A stretch of 64,000 bases of DNA from Allacma fusca (taxonomy: Eukaryota; Arthropoda; Collembola; Symphypleona; Sminthuridae): contig OX359247.1 in assembly GCA_947179485.1 (NCBI GenBank), positions 64,407,001 to 64,471,000 on the forward strand, read 5' to 3'. Positions 33,263 through 45,630 of the stretch are shown in pieces. How positions within the stretch are numbered: position 1 is the first letter of the stretch; every line of letters starts with the position of its first letter. Below the pieces are notes generated by a model that worked only from the letters and a program-made list of their open reading frames with translations, ran no database searches and had not been told where the DNA came from. A program made the position numbers and the translations under genes.

Positions 33263-36200
33263 CTGAGTGTTGGAATCGATCTTGAGAATGATATAATCTC
33301 AGTGCTACAATAGAATTGTCGTGACATTCCCCCCGACAGTAAATGATGTCCGCATCATTTCAAATCATATTAACAGATAGTTAGAAGCTCTAATAACATT
33401 TCATTTTGGACAGAATTATAAATATAATTACAAACATATATTAAGTTTTTTATAGATAATAATCAGAAAATAGTTTTACGCATGAATCATTAAATGCATA
33501 TCTCTCCGTATTTAAAAAATTGTCGTCCCGACAAAACTATAAAAAACGGTAAAATTACATTGTGGCGCATGGGCAAAACTGTTGATGTGGCGAAAATTGA
33601 AGTTAAGGTCGTTGTCCGCATATCAGGTCGTGGACATAGGTGTTGAAAGGGAAATGATGAAATTCTTGAACGTCAAACCGGGCTTCGTCCTCAGCAATTT
33701 AAGAGGTGAATCTGGGGCAATGATTCCAATGTCAGGAATTTTTATTTGATGACACAATCTTGAGTGCTTTTTTTAGATGGAGCTCTTGAATGGATGATGA
33801 AAAATTTTGCCAAACATTTGACTTAAATGGGCTGCACGTTTTCTGTCATAAGGACGCTTCTAATTCTTACGTGATGGTATGACCTCTTTAGCTGCTTTAC
33901 CATAACGAGTGTAATTGTTGCGGAGATGTGGACGTACCTTTTGTATGATTATTCGTGCTTGGCTGCTTCTGTAAAACGGAGTTGTGTCGTTTCGGCCGGA
34001 CAATTGTCTTGGACGATTCAATAAGTGCATGATTCGCATCTTCTGAGCTGGCACTCACAGTATTCGTTACATCTGTAGATACTTCATCTGGTAATTCGGA
34101 GATTTGGGTCATTTCATAAGAATCTTCACAGAAAATTTCGGCAGCAATCGAAAAAAGTCGTAGTATGTTAAAAGCCATCACGTAAACCTTCGCTATTAGG
34201 AGAGATGCGGAACTGAAAAACAATATCATGGTATTCACACTAGATCTATTCAAAGTAGCTAAATCTGACGAAATACGACTCCAGACATTTATTATGTTAC
34301 TGTCAAATTGGATCGTTTGGTGATATATTTGAAACGATAAGGTTGCAGTTCAAAACGGAACTAATATATAGTTGTCCAGACTTTGAGGCTGGAACAATTT
34401 TTCCTAAAGGATCGACTCAAGTATTTAGATAATAGGATGAGGTTCATTTACGGTGGAGTCTCGTTTTCATGAGGCCGAAAACTTTTATCGGCATATAAAC
34501 CGCTTCTTGTTCGTTGCAGTCGTCGAACTAGAGGCCACGCTGTACGTCGTTCTGTTGCTTGTGGGTTTTATTAATGGGGTCGGTGTTATTAATTAAAATA
34601 AAAAGTTATAATTACTTGACAGGGAGCACACGCAAAGGTTGTTATAACGTCAAGATCTCTAATAGTATTAGTTTGTAATATGTAACAAAGAGAGTCGTCA
34701 CACGTAATTACAGGTGTAGAGCACATAATGCGACTCAGGTAATTTGATAGTGAGAATCAACATCACATTTTCCGAAATGCAATAAAATATTATGGTACTT
34801 TAGAATGGGAAATGTCTTCCCACGTAGCACTAACCGTGTTAATTGCACAAAAATTAAAGTCAACCAACAAACGTTATTTTAATGGAAACATCTAGACCGG
34901 GTTAGAAACTTCAAAAATCACTTGTCAGCTTCCAGTTACTTAAACGTTCAAATACCTTTCCAATATATTCGTTTGTTTGCAAAGATTAGGTTAGTGTTAC
35001 TGACGAAAATTAATAGTATTTATTACAATTGAAGATAATTATTATAACTGGAATTATAATAGAATTTCAGAAAGTTTTGTGTAGAATTAAATGCTGTTTT
35101 AAATAAGCCGTTCAACTATATTGTCGGAACAGTGCAGTTTTAGTTTCCTTCGGTTTTATGTACACATATAATATGACGGATAATTTGTTATTTCGTAATG
35201 TAATCAAATTGATGCAATGATATTATTATTGATAGTAAAATGAAATAAAAATCTTTAAGTAGAGTTCATTAAAGACTGATGTACTTCTGATTGAGCTTAC
35301 TTTTTGGAAAGTAAGTTTTTGGAGACTTCAAATATTGTGCGTCAATATTTTCAAAGTTGCAATGAAGGTTCTTGAATATTATGTAAAACGATGTACAAAG
35401 GGTTTTTTACCCCAGTGAGCATAACATTATTGAAAAATTGATCTTTTGAAAACAAAAATAGTTATAAAACTCTTTGAAGCATTGAGGTTTTGAAAAAAAG
35501 TTAACGAATAAATTGGCTAAAAATAAATGTTGGAACGGAAGTCTTTCATATCATAACGATACTACAACTACTGTTGCTAATTCATTTCACTATTTGACAA
35601 CGTTGAGGAAGCAATTTTTTATCTTCAAATATCAAGACAAGTACTTTGACTATTTCTCTTCCCGAAAACGGAGAACCCAACAAACCAAGTGTGTGAAATC
35701 CAAATGACATTTTCAATACTGCTAGTAGCGTAAATATTAATTTACCACGAGTCATACTCCTAGCAGAACATCTTTAATATTTCAAGAAAAAAACAAATAT
35801 TTTACGTTATATTAAATTATGTCGAGAATTGAAAATGCTGAGCATTAAAATTAATAACAGCATTGATTTATTATTACTAGACATGAATTTGGGACAGAAA
35901 CGAACTTTGCTGAACCTTATTTATGCTAGAAAGAAGTACCTTGCAGGGAATACATATATTCGAGCCGAAACTAAGCGCTACGTACAAGATACAAAAAGAC
36001 AATGAAATGAATAAAGATAATAATTCTATTGAAGAGGTTAAAATTGAAAAGGAGGACAGAGATGGCAAGAAAACTTTCCGGTGAAGAAATATTGGCATTT
36101 GCAGAGACGTTCAACTCAAATAACAGTTCTGGCGAGGGTAAAAAAGAGAAAGCTTAATTTATCTTGCACAACTACGATGTATACCTTTCGACACATTAGC

Positions 36201-37487
36201 TCATTATTGAATTTACTTTGAATTGATTGTTTGTCAAATTAATATGCAGATAAATGCAAAAAACATGTTGAAACAGTTCCGTAAATGTAAAATATTTGCA
36301 AAAATAAAATATTTAGTTTTGTTTGAAAATCTTGAACTCATATCCATGAAAAATTAAATTTATTGCTTCGACAAAGTTTCCGCTCCATTGGAAAGCCAAA
36401 ACAATAAACTGGTCACATTTGTATCTGTTGCTTCCAATGGGGACGACTACCCTTTGGGACGACTGCGGTCATTGTTGAATTCGTAGGGAAGAAGCAGCCC
36501 AATGGCAAAGAGACCCATGACGGATGTGTCAAATTTCGTGACACTTCATCAACTTGCTCGCGCAATAACTGTGAATTTTTACGTTTTGAAAAATAGAAAC
36601 TATGAATTCATTATTAGTAACTGGGGTGTCAAAATAATGCAAAATTCTCGAAGAAAAAATGCACTCACAAAAAATACAATGTCAAGTGATGGAGTTGGCC
36701 AAACATGTTGCTGGGATTTGAGTTGGGAACGTACCAAACCTTTGCAGTTGTCTGAGAGCTATGCTGGTAAATTCGTAGAAGGTAAAAAATATAGTTGGTC
36801 AAGATCATTTTGTTATTTCTAAAAATCTGTATAAAAGGATGAATGGTTTTATTCAAATGTGATCAACTAGTAATTTTGGCTTGGGCAAAGCCGGAGAATA
36901 TATTAGCATTAATTCTTAGAGCACAGCGCATAAACTCCTTTCAAATGTTTAGAATTGTTTCAACAGTGCTCCGGTAAAGAATTGTACTCTTGGATCTCCT
37001 GGATGCTCCTAATTCCTTTAGTATGGTAATCTTTCCAGCGAGTATTTTATTTCACTATGGGGATTATTATTGATGTACATACATGGAGAGCAATGATGAA
37101 CGGAACGGCATAAGCCGCATGTCAAAACATTGCTCTGATCTCCTAAAGCCTATCAGAGGGAAGCTTTAAAGCGAGTATTTCTTTTAGCAAATAGAATACT
37201 AATGAGCCTCTGGCACTACAGAATTTAACATTTAAATGAACTCCGGCACGTTCAATGTTCGTTTGGTTATTGACTTTCCCTTCATACATCATTTCACATT
37301 GAATGAGGTACATGCCCAATGGAGTTGTACAATATCCTTTAAAATTATTGTTGCAGTCAAATGCAGGGGTCCCACTAGTTCCATATGATACACATAATTG
37401 CTTAATTTGTATAATTCTTTGAAGCAAATAAATTTCATCCTATTGAATCTTCAGGCAGTGACAATGAGTGAATCAGTCAGTGTATTA
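33263..37487. other. Long stretch without a confident gene
   Basis: Next to the retrotransposon fragment, the minus strand shows a GGGGGGAATGTCACGACA string near 33330. It resembles a polypurine tract plus the TG start of an LTR, so an LTR element remnant may occupy 33263-34250. A minus-strand frame at 33897-34253 is Ser/Thr/Asp-rich like a gag-pol hinge. A minus-strand frame at 37143-37427 (94 codons, Cys-containing) might be an isolated exon. A short plus frame at about 35883-36005 is rich in K/R. None of these is identified. Confidence 0.3.
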
Positions 37488-37495
37488 CCTCCAAC

Positions 37496-38586
37496 CAGGG
37501 TGGCTTGATTTAAATCAAGATTTAAACCACTTGATTTTTTTCAAATAAATCATTGATTTAAATCAAAATTGACTCTTCAACTTTTGCGGTTAGGTAAAAT
37601 TTAATTTTACATCTCTAAACGTTGTAAAATGTGGATTTTTTTGTTTTTTCAAATTTTTGGTATAAAACCATTTTGGATTTTGATAATTTTCAGGATAATT
37701 TGGGCACGTTGACATATTGATTATCTGTCAAGCTGTCAAAGTGCCATAAAATTTGGATATGAGTGAGTTTTGAAGTATTGTATAATACTAGAGCTTCTGC
37801 TGGGGACAATTGTTATGCCCCACAGAAGATTCCGCCTCGTTTCAAAATCCAGGGACAAAAATGAGTATCCCAATCCCGTCCTGAAATAACACGGAGACAA
37901 TATTCACATCCCGAAAATGTCTTGTCCCTAACAGAAACTCAGTAACTACAAAAACATCCCAATATCCAATCTATCTAAAAGAGTACCGTTTAAAGTGGAA
38001 AGATTTGACTGTGAATTTTGCGTTTTTTAAATGTTACTCTTGTACGGAGAGATATTCACACTTGTTTAAACGGTATATTCGCAATTTGCAAATAATGTTT
38101 CTGTCCCAACATACTCTACCATCGCATCCCGAAACACTGTGTATGCACACACTGTGCACATTTTATATAATTACATATAAATATACTTATGTATACATAA
38201 ATCAATAAAAATCCAAATGAGACAGCTGGTATCTGTCCTACACAGCGTTTGGCTTCAAAGACAACTTAATTCCGAATTGTTACAATAAAAAAAATACTGT
38301 TGATCTTTGGAATTGGCCTTTAACAAGCTTTTTATTTCATATTAGGTAGCTGACTTGCCTTTGTAATTTTCTCTCAATACATTTGATTGATTGTTCATGT
38401 TTCATTGGGGCCAACAGTGCACAATATTATTAGCAAAATTAAAATCCAAAAATTTGTATGGAAATTCTATCGTACTATAAAATTTTGAACTTAAATCATA
38501 AAATATTGATTTAAATAAAAAAAAATCCGATTTAAATCAAATAAATCTGATTTATTTGATTTTTTTCAACAAAATCAGCAACCCTG
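37496..38586. mobile_element. hAT MITE, GATTTAAATC-word, exact 8-bp duplication
   Basis: The ends are CAGGGTGGCTTGATTTAAAT and GCAACCCTG. The duplication CCTCCAAC lies at 37488-37495 and 38587-38594. Arms are made of the palindromic word GATTTAAATC / AAATCAAAT. A small GGGAC-word element (about 37790-37947, TAGAGCTTCTGCTGGGGAC start) has inserted inside. No transposase is present. Confidence 0.88.
37790..37947. mobile_element. Short GGGAC-word MITE copy, nested
   Basis: It begins TAGAGCTTCTGCTGGGGAC and ends GTCCCTAACAGAA, both like the 24214-26340 element, with eroded GGGAC words between. About 158 bp. Confidence 0.6.
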
Positions 38587-38594
38587 CCTCCAAC

Positions 38595-38860
38595 GCACTC
38601 ATGTTAAACTATAGTTAAATATAGCTAATATTACATTTAGGTAAGTTACACTGCTAATTCCTCATATGATTCTTTCATATCATTTGTGGACCATGCGCAT
38701 ACAAGATATTTAATGCATTGTTGACAATTTTAAACCACCGAAATTCATGAACTCGCAAAACAATAATGAATCAATACTGGAATTAAGAACCATACTGTAA
38801 AATGCTAGTAATTACTTATTTAATTTGTAGTTGACCATTGTATGATAAATTCAATATATA
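38595..38860. other. Unassigned A/T-rich sequence left of the Polinton
   Basis: No gene seen. It ends in a (TA)n tract that provided the TATATA target of the Polinton. Confidence 0.4.
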
Positions 38861-38866
38861 TATATA

Positions 38867-39060
38867 AGTAGGGGAGTAGGCTCATATGCCCAGGTACAGT
38901 GCTGCCCAGGTACACCACCTATACCCAGAATCCCATGCTAAAGGATAGGGCCTGAGCTGCCCAGGTACAAGGATAGGGTCAGAGTTGCTCAGGTACAAGT
39001 ATGTGGCCTGAGTTGTTCAGGTACAACCATAGGAGCTGGGATGCGCAGGTTCAAGCAGCT
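38867..39060 (+). repeat. Left terminal inverted repeat of the Polinton, with 28-bp subrepeats
   Basis: The first 85 bases match the complement of the right end almost perfectly. About four 28-bp units of the GGATAGGGCCTGAGCTGCCC type, each ending AGGTACAA, follow from 38944 and become more eroded inward. Confidence 0.9.
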
Positions 39061-39535
39061 GAGCTTAGCCATCGGTATCACTAACCAACATACGAAGTAA
39101 AAGCCTTAATAATGCAAACACGTACAAGCTACGGAGCTGAGCACACCCATACGGCTTAACAGCCGTAATTATGCAATAAAGTATTTCATGCTTATAATAA
39201 TTCCTGTGACACAGTAGGAATTTATAAATCCTGCATATATGGTTGTGTGGTAGCCGTGTCATTGTATTAAGGCTTATAATACATATATTATTCCAAAACA
39301 AACAATTGATATAATTATTGTCAAAAAGTTAATAATAAAATAGACGCACCCGTTAGCAAGGAATGGTAAAGTGGTGATTTATGTTCGGGAAGGTATGTAT
39401 TCAAATGCGGTTAGGTACAAAAATATGATAATTAAGAGAATAAGGCATGTATGAAAAAAATGTATTTAGTGGCAACATAAGAGGGGCGTTGTAATTTTGC
39501 TAATTTAGTATTGAATTACCAATCTAACGTGCAAA
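39061..39535. other. Leader between the Polinton terminus and the first capsid gene
   Basis: No gene seen. It is likely to have held the promoter of the virion gene block. Confidence 0.4.
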
Positions 39536-40532
39536 ATGTAAGAATTTTTTGTGTCTCTTCAGTCAAACGCGTGTTTAAATATTTTCCCGGAAAACGCAGT
39601 TTCAAAAAAAGCTTATCGGTGTTATAAGATTGAATTTGGATGGTTGGGAAGCTGCGCTTGTGGATTGTTCATACATATATGGACATGTAATTATCAAGGA
39701 AAATGAAAAGCTTGTATTCAGTATTTGTGGTACGACAAAATTAGTGGAGAGGCACATTTTATTGAGTTTGATTTTCTTTCGACTATGGATATAAGAACTT
39801 CGGATGAATTGATGGAAATGATTCCAAAGGTATGCCCAATCAATAACATGAATATTGAAAGCCACATATTTCGGTGTGAAGTTTTGCAAACGGCAAAAAG
39901 TGTGCACAAAATTTGTTTTAGCGTAAAACTGAGTGCAATTTTAGGAATTGAAGATTATGATACTGGACTAATTAGTGAGCTCTTTGCAAAATCAACTCAC
40001 AAGTCTACATCGGATTATAAAGGGGTATCTATCGTATTAGAAGAGCGTGACACTTACACTACAATATCATTTGGAAATGATCATAAAGCGCAAGATTTTA
40101 GCGTGGATGTAGCAAGTGTTTATAACTCTGAAATAAAACACAAAATATCATTTATTCCAGAATAATCACGTGATGAAGTTGAAACATCAATCACACTACA
40201 TAACACAAGTACTACACCGATGCTCATCAAAGGTACCCCAGCCAGTATTTATCAATGCGGGAAACACAAAACTGTTTCTATACTGTAATATCATTCAGCC
40301 GCAATATCTTGCAGACGTGCAGGCACCATGCCTACGAATTATACCCTATAAGGGTCTATATGGGGAAATTACTCACAACTCTGTCGCGCTTCCGCACTTT
40401 TTAAACCTCAGCGTATCGGATTTTGACATTATTCACGTTTGGATACTCATGGAGGCAGGTAAACCTGTGAACTTTGACTTTGCATCATTTTCAGTGACAT
40501 TGAAATTTCGAGAAAAACGAATCTTAAAATGA
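39536..40532 (+). pseudogene. Polinton penton-like minor capsid protein
   Basis: Recognised by its N-terminal WE-A-L block (LNLDGWEAALVDC, about 39630), a VKLSAILGI block (about 39925) and the C-terminal set LFLYCNIIQPQYLADVQAPC, LRIIP and VNFDFASFSVTLKFR (40260-40525). This family is the single-jelly-roll vertex protein of Polinton virions, positioned first in the virion block like adenovirus penton. The reading frame is broken: a stop directly follows an ATG at 39536, with changes of frame near 39725 and between 40163 and 40180. The assignment rests on motif recognition and gene order. Confidence 0.75.
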
Positions 40533-41106
40533 ATACTAGACCATTTAATTGTAATGACGATTTGGACGTATTTTATCGCCGGCTACCGCATCAAACTGGA
40601 GGCGCGATCATGCCTGACGGTCAGTTCTATTTTGCGGGTGTAAGAAGACAAAGAGGTGCCGGAATTGGTGGGATATTTGGTGCTCTAGCACGAAATATTA
40701 TTCCATTTGCAAAAAATATGTACTACCGCACGCGTTAAGTGCTTTACAAAATACGGCAGCAGATGTTATGAACGGACGTGATTTAAAAGACGCGTTAAAG
40801 ATAAATTCCGTGCAGTCACTAAAAGCTATGGGTAGGGATTATTTTAATCAGAGCGGTTCCGGACGTCGTAAGAAGCGGAAGGTTATTCGGAAACGAAAAG
40901 GGAGTATTTCAAAACGAACAACAAAAAAGAGTAAAGTATCAAAAAACTCAAAAAAGAGAAATTCTGTGGTAGGACGGAAGCGTAAGAGAAGCAGGACCAA
41001 AAAAGCTAGTATTGACTACCCATCAATCTGTCACTTAATTGCAGCACAAAAATGGCATCACCAAACAGTAAGAATCATAAACATAATTCCCCGTATACTT
41101 ACGTAA
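40529..41106 (+). pseudogene. Polinton pVI/pX-like virion protein
   Basis: It overlaps the preceding frame by four bases. The N-terminal half has the GG-x-FAGV-RQRGAGIGGIF glycine-rich signature (40590-40685) that follows the minor capsid in Polintons and resembles the adenovirus pVI/pX membrane-active or core proteins. A frame change near 40736-40750 splits it. The second part carries NGRDLKDALK and then a strongly basic Lys/Arg tail (40858-41010) likely to bind DNA or act as a nuclear signal. The last 50 bases overlap the start of the major capsid gene in another frame. Confidence 0.7.
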
Positions 41107-42370
41107 AAGGTGAGACCTCATTATTCTCTGATCCTGGATATGACGTCACAAGATTGGCAACACAAATTCAAACTGTTTTTCTAGTTACAACTATTCAAGA
41201 TAGACTGGCACCCATACAATTTTATGTAAAGTCTAATGACACACTGTATATAGATCTACGTTCGACGAAACATAAACTGAAATGCAGAATCCTTGAACAT
41301 AATAGTACGGTATTAAAGATTGACGAAATTTTTCCGCCCGTCAACAATTGTTTGCATAGCTTATTTTCCCAAGCTTCTTGTTATCTCAACGACGTTTTGA
41401 TAACCCCTCAGAGCAAATTGTATCCCTACAAAAGTTATTTGGAGACAATACTGGGCTATGGGAAGGAGTAAAAAAAATCACAGCTTTCATGCGCAATGTT
41501 TGCACGGGAAAATGGCCCATCCATTATAGACACAACTGCCGATGACGGGTACACTAAAAGGTACAAAAAATGCCTGAGGAGTAAGGTTTTTGAACTAATA
41601 TGACGACCATTTATGGATATTTGTGCACAAACAAGTTATCTGTTACCCGGTGTTGACATACGGTTTGTCTTCACAAGATCACCCGACGAATTTTGTCTCT
41701 TTACAAATACTGATGTCAAATACAAGATTGAAATTCAAGAGGCTATTCTGTTAATTGAGAAAGTTACACTTATGCCATCTTTGGCGTTGGAACATGTTCG
41801 AGAATTGGAAAAAGGAAACCATGTGTCCATGCCCATGAGACGTGTTGAAGTACGTCAGTTTACAATTTCACCTGGCGTGCATCAAATTACGAATGAAAAT
41901 TTACTATCTGGTCTTCTCTCTTATCGAGTTATAATAGGATTGGTGGATAGCAAATCTTTTATTGGAGACCATAAATCGAACCCGTTTGTGTTTAACAATC
42001 ATGATCTTAAATATATTAATCTCACGGCAAATGGAGAAATTATTAACACTCCGCTGGAACTAGATTTTAACAGGGACCTTTACTTGGAAGCCTACGACAA
42101 TTTATTCAAAGGTTTGGACATACAAACCGAGGACGTGGGATTGGATATCAAATTTGAACAGTTTAAGTCCAGCTTTGCGTTATACGTTTAAAATATTGCG
42201 CAAGTAAAGGAAGGATTTGTTCGCCCTAAGCACCTGAATGTTAAGCTGGAATTGAAATTTAACTCTCCCACGTCAAAAGCGATAACCTGTGTTTGTTATT
42301 TGGAATTCCAATTCTTCATATCGATCGTTACAAGAACGTTTTCTTCAAAGATTTTAATAATATGTTATAA
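41052..42370 (+). pseudogene. Polinton hexon-like major capsid protein
   Basis: The family is often named F54H12.2-like in databases; it is the double-jelly-roll candidate shell protein of invertebrate Polintons. The frame runs from 41052 with in-frame stops at 41469-41471, 41601-41603 and 42189-42191, then a change of frame near 42315 before a stop at 42368-42370. Landmarks: LHSLFSQASCYLND, YPYKSYLETILGYG, VDIRFVFTRSPDEFCL, RRVEVRQFTISPG, NLLSGLLSYRVIIGLVDS, NPFVFNNHDLKYI and the terminal IDRYKNVFFKDF. With these signatures nearly all present, decay is by point stops more than deletion. It sits between the pVI-like gene and the protease, as in adenovirus. Confidence 0.85.
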
Positions 42371-42440
42371 CTAAGTACAATGGATACTAACCAAATACGT
42401 TAGGTCCTGGATAGCGTATTTAATCCGAGGAAAGTTAACT

Positions 42441-42900
42441 ACAACGTTATACCATGTGTCTGTCTCCAATATTTAATAAATTACTGTATCCAATAGCATT
42501 AGTTGTTAATGACGAACCACAGTCAGAGCCAGGGAATCATCAGCATATTTATACCGAAAAAGCGTGGACCAATGTATTTCTTTTGCAGTTATGGGATGGG
42601 AATTAAAGCGTATGCTAATTATTTTATACATTTTGCTAAAGTGTTAGAGGGTGAAATCATAGAGAATACAAACTGTCTTTAGTCTTTAAATTCTAACGTG
42701 TGCGGACTATATGCAATCTATTTTTAATAAAATGTATAGCGGATGCTGTCTGCTAAGTGTATATCATTATTTTTCAAATGATCCTGTAAAGAATGACGAA
42801 CAAATTAAACAATTTGGGAAACGGCATTTATTTATGAAAACAATATCACCAAGAATTACAAAATTTCCGGCGCAATGTTGTACACCTTTTCAAATGTAAT
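42441..42900 (+). pseudogene. Adenain-like cysteine protease of the Polinton
   Basis: Fragments in different frames match the order of the adenovirus/Polinton maturation protease. They are YPIALVVNDEP and PGNH (catalytic histidine region, about 42478-42540), a CSYG block where the family has DSYG (about 42590), SNVCGLYAIYF with the catalytic cysteine (about 42690-42720), and then a helical HYFSNDPVKNDEQI tail (42760-42810). There are at least three frame changes plus stops, so it is inactive. Its role would have been cleavage of capsid and core precursors. Its place right after the hexon-like gene supports the call. Confidence 0.7.
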
Positions 42901-44041
42901 AAAATCAAAAAAAAATCCAGTACTTTTCCCATTTATTGTTGATGGAATTCGTTTTCCATAGATGAATGATTTTGGCGTTTGACGGGTGTTTTTAGGTATC
43001 AAGTATTTCCATGTATCCTGAACATTTTTAGATATCACCTTGTAGGGTACATTATTTTTTATAAGAATTGGAACAACATCGGAGTAGCCTATTGTCGAAT
43101 CCAAATTACGACCAGTCGCCAAAGCTTTTGCTAATTCATTAACGTTAGAAAATGGAACAGGCTGGCCATTAACAACTATTTCGCCATTTTCGGTAGAGGA
43201 GATATTTGAATCTTGGAATGTTTTCATGATTACCCTTACCCTCTTCTCTTAGGGAGATTTAGCGGATATCATTGAGTCATTCTTAGTAGACCTTCGGGAC
43301 GTCTTGTATTCTCCCTTCTCAATCTGGGCATTTTCAATTGTTGGTTTAGGAATGCTTCTCCTTCACAGTGGCAACGCTGTGACAGTATTCAAATTCAGAG
43401 TGTCCAATTTCATCATCACCATGTTCTTTAATGCTTGCATAATTATTATAAATGCTCGGAAGTGATGACGAAACTAATACTGGTGTGGACGTGTCGATAG
43501 CACGTTGTTTTTGAAGTCTTCTGGCTGCGTCGTTATACAATAATGCTCTTATATCATCGGGAATTTTGGCATTTTCAGATAAGATGTTCATTTTATGATC
43601 TTCCAAACTACTTGCCGTAGCATGAGTCCTTTGACGTTTCACATTCATTAGGAGCTCATAATCTGATTCCGACATTAATTTCATTTTTCTGGCCATAATT
43701 TTATCGCCTATTAACTTGGATATAAGCGTGGGTAAAACAGATGCTAATATTAACGGTATGAAAGCTCCACCACCCTGTTGCACAATAACAGCTCTTTCTC
43801 TCTTTGAATATTTCTTATATTTTCGTGATGCAATTTTATTCAAAACATTCTTGTATGGTACTAGTTTTTGCACTGTCTTATTTGGAATTCTAACGTTGTC
43901 TTTATAAACGTTCAACATGCATTCGCATAAAGCCTTTATTTCAGGTTTTTCCGCGTTTTTGATACAGCTTACTCTTTGTTTCTTCCCACAATTAGGAATG
44001 TATTGGAAAAAATGTTTATGTTTCCTAAGTTTGGAATTCAT
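42856..44041 (-). pseudogene. Polinton core-like protein, opposite strand
   Basis: Two frames (43346-44041 and 42856-43227) belong to one family found in invertebrate Polintons. The N-terminal part has LCECMLNVYKDNV, a Lys/Arg-rich region, then IVQQGGGAFIPLILASVLP (a glycine/hydrophobic segment at about 43725-43785) and PDDIRALLYNDAARRLQ. The second part has GEIVVNGQPVPFSNVNELAK. The break lies between 43228 and 43345. The function is not known; basic composition and a membrane-like segment suggest a virion core or membrane-interacting protein. Transcription converges on the protease. Confidence 0.6.
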
Positions 44042-44133
44042 TTTTTTGAATGCGTATTGATGTTTACACTTTCGGGATTTAAATCAATCTGAAAGTCTAG
44101 CTATGATGTCATTATTATTTAGGCGTAATACAG

Positions 44134-45090
44134 GTGAACATGGTCGAATCAATCATTAAAGAGGAATATTTAAATTTAAATAAAAACGGAAGTTTTGGCG
44201 GTATTCGCCATTTTCTCGAAAATAGTGATTCAAATAAAAAGTTCCGTAGAAAGGACGTTGAAAATTGCCTTTCAATTTTAAGTGCATACACGTATTACAA
44301 AGCGATAAAGCGAAAATTCCCACGGTGACATGTATACATTCCATGCATGAATTATCAATATGTTATCGACCTTGTTAATGTGAGAAAGTATATGCGGCAA
44401 AATAGTTTTATAACTTATTTGCTATCTTGTATAGACGGTTTTTCAAAATACGCATATATTGTTCCCTTGAAGAATAAAAAGCCTGCAACAGTCATCAGCG
44501 CACTCGAAGAAATTTTTCACACGTTTGGCGTGTATCCAAAAAAATTCATAGTGATGCAGGTCTAGAGTTTACATCAAAACAAACGCAAGCATATTTTAAA
44601 AACCGCAGAATCAAACACTTTAGTACAAGCTTAAAAAGTACTAAAGCGTGTTTGGTTGAATTTTTACACCGTACAATTTTTGAAAGAATATCACGATATC
44701 TAACATTTGCAAAAAGTAAAAAATATCTCAAGATTTTGCAAAAAGTTGTAAATAATTACAACAATTCCAAACATTCCAGCATTGGCATGGCTCCATCTGA
44801 AGTTACAAAATCGAATGAGGTTAAAGTGTATCGTAAACTATATGGTGATCGTTTGAAAGTCATTCCAAAACCGAGGTTCAAGGTTGGTGATAAGGTTTTG
44901 CGCGTTGAATCACGCAAACTATTTCATAAAGGATATCTCGGTTCATGGGAAAAAATATTTACACAATTACAAAAATTGGCAACACCCATCCGAGGACATG
45001 CTATCTTAAGACGAGAGATAATGCACCAGTATTCGGCTGCTATTACGCGGAAGAACTACAAAAAATCAGTCATTTATAGGTTGTTGTTCA
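44134..45090 (+). pseudogene. Polinton retrovirus-like integrase
   Basis: It begins with the N-terminal region characteristic of Polinton integrases (FGGIRHFLEN, YYKAIKRKFPR), with an in-frame stop at 44326-44328. The catalytic D,D,E are all visible: D in YVIDLVN (about 44360), D in HSDAGLEF (about 44550, after a frame change near 44545) and E in KACLVEFLHRT (about 44657). VNNYNNSKHSSIGMAPSEV and FKVGDKVLRVESRKLFHKGY follow, the latter an SH3-like DNA-binding tail, and the family's usual YYAEELQK ending falls in another frame near 45050. It would have inserted the element at 6-bp staggered cuts; this copy is broken at several points. Confidence 0.88.
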
Positions 45091-45630
45091 AGTATAATGT
45101 GTATATTTTCTTACTGTGCTGATATTTTTGAAGACTTTCGTAAAACCCTTTGTTCTAATTCCGCTCCTGGAATTCGCGAAAAGATTTCTTACAAGTGTAA
45201 CTGTATTATTTGCAACTCTGGAATGGCCCAAGCTCAAGTAGACATGAATCTTAAGGGTTCAGTTTCTGGATCTGGCAAATCATCAAAATTATCTACAAAG
45301 CGTGAAAAAGCGTGCTGTGCATATAATACGCAAAATTCCAACATATACATACGGAGGCGAAACAGATTAAGAGAAGTGCGTCCAACGCTGGTCAGAATTT
45401 CCATTCAATACCATTGTCATTACGTATTCAAAGCACTCTCATAGAAAGACATGTCTACCCAAGAATATATTTGGAACAAGGATTAGTGTTGTAAGTGGGT
45501 GGAGAGCATGGTGGTGTTGGTTCTTCCCATCTGAATCTGCGTAACGAAAAGATTAAGCTAAAGGGAGATTTGATTGACAGCGGATCCCCTTATTTTGGCA
45601 TTGTAGTTCCGATTGATATGGTATAGTTCA
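45091..45630 (+). other. Unresolved sequence after the integrase
   Basis: A 115-codon frame (45097-45444) has a Cys pair and a Ser/Lys-rich middle but no recognised domain. Fragments in other frames look weakly coding (for example HVYPRIYLEQGLVL near 45460). It may be a decayed Polinton gene cut by the retrotransposon insertion. Confidence 0.3.

Noticed and set aside
45097-45444. 115-codon frame after the integrase as a chromodomain or new gene
   Set aside because: No aromatic-cage pattern or family motif; kept only as unresolved sequence.
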